From: Candidatus Uhrbacteria bacterium RIFOXYB12_FULL_58_10
Lineage (GTDB): Bacteria; Patescibacteriota; Patescibacteriia; 2-12-FULL-57-11
Direction: 5' to 3'
Assembly: GCA_943359495.1 (NCBI GenBank)
Contig: CALRHY010000013.1
Location: 1 to 12,587 of the forward strand
Length of the DNA: 12,587 nt
Of the stretch, positions 11,681 to 12,587 are shown piece after piece. Under the pieces are notes generated by a model. That model worked only from the letters and a program-made list of their open reading frames with translations. It was not told where the DNA came from and made no database searches. Positions within the stretch are counted from its first letter, which is position 1. Every line of letters starts with the position of its first letter. The position numbers were made by a program, and so were the translations under genes.

Positions 11681-12442
11681 ATGAATACCATTGGCCTCTA
11701 CACCCTCATTCGCCGCGAAGTGGAACGATTTTTCCGCGTCGCCATCCAGTCACTCGTTTCCCCGTGGGTTTCTGCTGTCCTTTTTATTCTTGTCTTCGGC
11801 AAAATCGTCGGCTCACGGATCGGCCTGATCGAAGGAATCCCCTACATCCAATTCGTCCTCCCAGGAATTCTGATGATGAACGTGACCATGTCCGCCTTCA
11901 TGCAAACCTCTTCCTCGTTGTACTTCCAGCGTTTCCTACACCACATTGAAGAAATGCTTGTCGCACCGTTCTCGTACGGGGAGATGATTACCGGCTTCAT
12001 TGTCGGCGGTGTCGTTCGCGGCGTCACGGTCGGGTTTGGGATCTTTTTAATGGGCATCCTTTTTGGTGCAACCAGTATCCTGCATCCGTTCTGGCTGTTG
12101 TTCTATATCCTGTTCGTCTCTTTGCTGTTCTCGTTGCTCGGCATCTTAATCGGCTTGTGGGCAAAAGGATTTGAATCGTTGGCGCTTGTGCCAACATTCC
12201 TTATCACCCCACTCTCCTTCCTCGGTGGCATGTTCAACTCAATCACCATGCTGCCAAAGACAATCCAGTACGTCATCCGCGCCAACCCAATGTTTTACCT
12301 GGTAGACGGACTGCGCTATGCCATGACTGGCTTCAGCGAAAGCAACCGCACGGTCGGTATCTTCTTAATCATCGGCTCCACACTCTTCCTCTTCTTCTTT
12401 GTCCGTTACCTCTTCCAACGCGGCTGGCGAATCCGTACCTAG
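11681..12442 (+). CDS. ABC-2 type transporter permease (YadH/NodJ-like)
   Basis: Membrane half of the exporter formed with the preceding ATPase. The 253-residue chain has six hydrophobic segments (about 29-48, 55-76, 105-130, 136-160, 166-187, 224-243). A short N-terminal amphipathic start (LIRREVERFFRV) is typical of ABC-2 permeases. The conserved ABC-2 stretch runs about 176-217: PLSFLGGMFNS, then a loop, then NPMFYLVDGLRYAMTG. This resembles the YadH and NodJ group. Start is ATG 11681, with no Shine-Dalgarno (leader CCCACCCCT). The operon ends in a terminator ten bases after the stop. Confidence 0.94.
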   Translation: MNTIGLYTLIRREVERFFRVAIQSLVSPWVSAVLFILVFGKIVGSRIGLIEGIPYIQFVLPGILMMNVTMSAFMQTSSSLYFQRFLHHIEEMLVAPFSYGEMITGFIVGGVVRGVTVGFGIFLMGILFGATSILHPFWLLFYILFVSLLFSLLGILIGLWAKGFESLALVPTFLITPLSFLGGMFNSITMLPKTIQYVIRANPMFYLVDGLRYAMTGFSESNRTVGIFLIIGSTLFLFFFVRYLFQRGWRIRT

Positions 12443-12451
12443 CACCAACAA

Positions 12452-12482
12452 AAAAGACCCCGGACATTGTCCGGGGTCTTTT
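12452..12482. terminator. Bidirectional intrinsic terminator after the ABC operon
   Basis: A perfect 14-bp stem: AAAAGACCCCGGAC (12452-12465) with GTCCGGGGTCTTTT (12469-12482) around the loop ATT. T runs follow on both strands. It lies between the permease gene and the leftward gene entering from the right edge, so it can end both. Confidence 0.93.
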
Positions 12483-12512
12483 CTATAGAAAGCGCTATGA
12501 CTGATTTTTTGA

Positions 12513-12587
12513 CTATATCTTCCCCTCTTTCAAAATGAGCAATTTATAGAGATCAAGAAACGCAAAGAGTAAAGCAAGAACCATGGG
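12513..12587 (-). CDS. C-terminal tail of an unknown gene entering from the right edge
   Basis: On the minus strand, the frame from the right edge reads 24 residues to a TAG at 12513-12515. It includes MVLALLFAFLDLYKLLI, then LKEGKI. This looks like a last membrane helix with a short charged tail. The bidirectional terminator 30 bases further on fits a gene ending here. Too little is present to name a family, and the frame could be chance. Confidence 0.5.
   Translation of the reverse strand, partial: PMVLALLFAFLDLYKLLILKEGKI

Noticed and set aside
1..12587. Alternative genetic code (UGA as glycine)
   Set aside because: The ferredoxin and SIMPL genes end in TGA at the correct family length and no in-frame TGA interrupts any gene.
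1..12587. CRISPR array, tRNA, rRNA, IS transposase or prophage
   Set aside because: No regularly spaced repeats, no tRNA-like T-loop/acceptor pairs, and no transposase, integrase or phage structural motifs were seen on either strand.

Overview
The window looks like a chromosomal segment of a streamlined bacterium, most likely a member of the Candidate Phyla Radiation (Patescibacteria). I infer this from compact single-copy housekeeping genes, very short leaders, an almost complete lack of Shine-Dalgarno sequences, small dispersed palindromes in the intergenic gaps, and the styles of the SOD, DsbA and DipZ proteins. The phylum is not proven. Stops are standard: TGA ends at least two genes, so the UGA-glycine code of Gracilibacteria/SR1 is not in use.

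Layout, left to right. (1) 1-1896, minus strand: a disulfide pair (membrane-anchored DsbA-like protein and a CcdA/DsbD-like membrane protein), then a palindromic repeat and the N-terminus of rsmI, which runs off the left edge. (2) 2099-3578, plus strand: Fe/Mn superoxide dismutase, a composite palindromic repeat, a 2-Cys peroxiredoxin and a 63-residue membrane microprotein with two CC pairs, closed by a bidirectional terminator. (3) 3636-6719, minus strand: leucyl aminopeptidase (M17) and a GT28/MurG-like glycosyltransferase separated by a 222-base gap with palindromes. (4) 6863-8721, plus strand: a CcdA protein and a thioredoxin/C-terminal-domain protein that together equal a split DipZ. (5) 8779-9204: an unrecognised 133-residue gene with its own promoter, the only textbook ribosome-binding site seen, AGA-rich arginine codons and its own terminator. 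(6) 9269-9694: dUTPase, nearly leaderless. (7) 9703-9779: a second copy of the palindromic repeat, in opposite orientation. (8) 9821-10570, minus: a SIMPL-domain (YggE-like) exported protein. (9) 10620-12442, plus: a thioredoxin-fold [2Fe-2S] protein translationally coupled to an ABC ATPase and an ABC-2 permease, closed by a strong bidirectional terminator. (10) 12513-12587, minus: the C-terminal tail of a further gene.

The common theme is thiol and oxygen chemistry, mostly at or outside the membrane. It includes two separate thiol-transfer modules (DsbA+CcdA and CcdA+DipZ-thioredoxin), O2- and peroxide removal (SOD, Prx), a YggE-like protein with a single pair of cysteines that may be a disulfide client, and a thioredoxin-like ferredoxin. 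Nothing seen forms an obvious defence system, CRISPR array, prophage or IS. The points most worth a second look are the Prx-linked CC microprotein, the split DipZ, the foreign-looking 133-residue cassette, the in-frame tail after the glycosyltransferase TAG, and the recurring CCTATG starts without Shine-Dalgarno.
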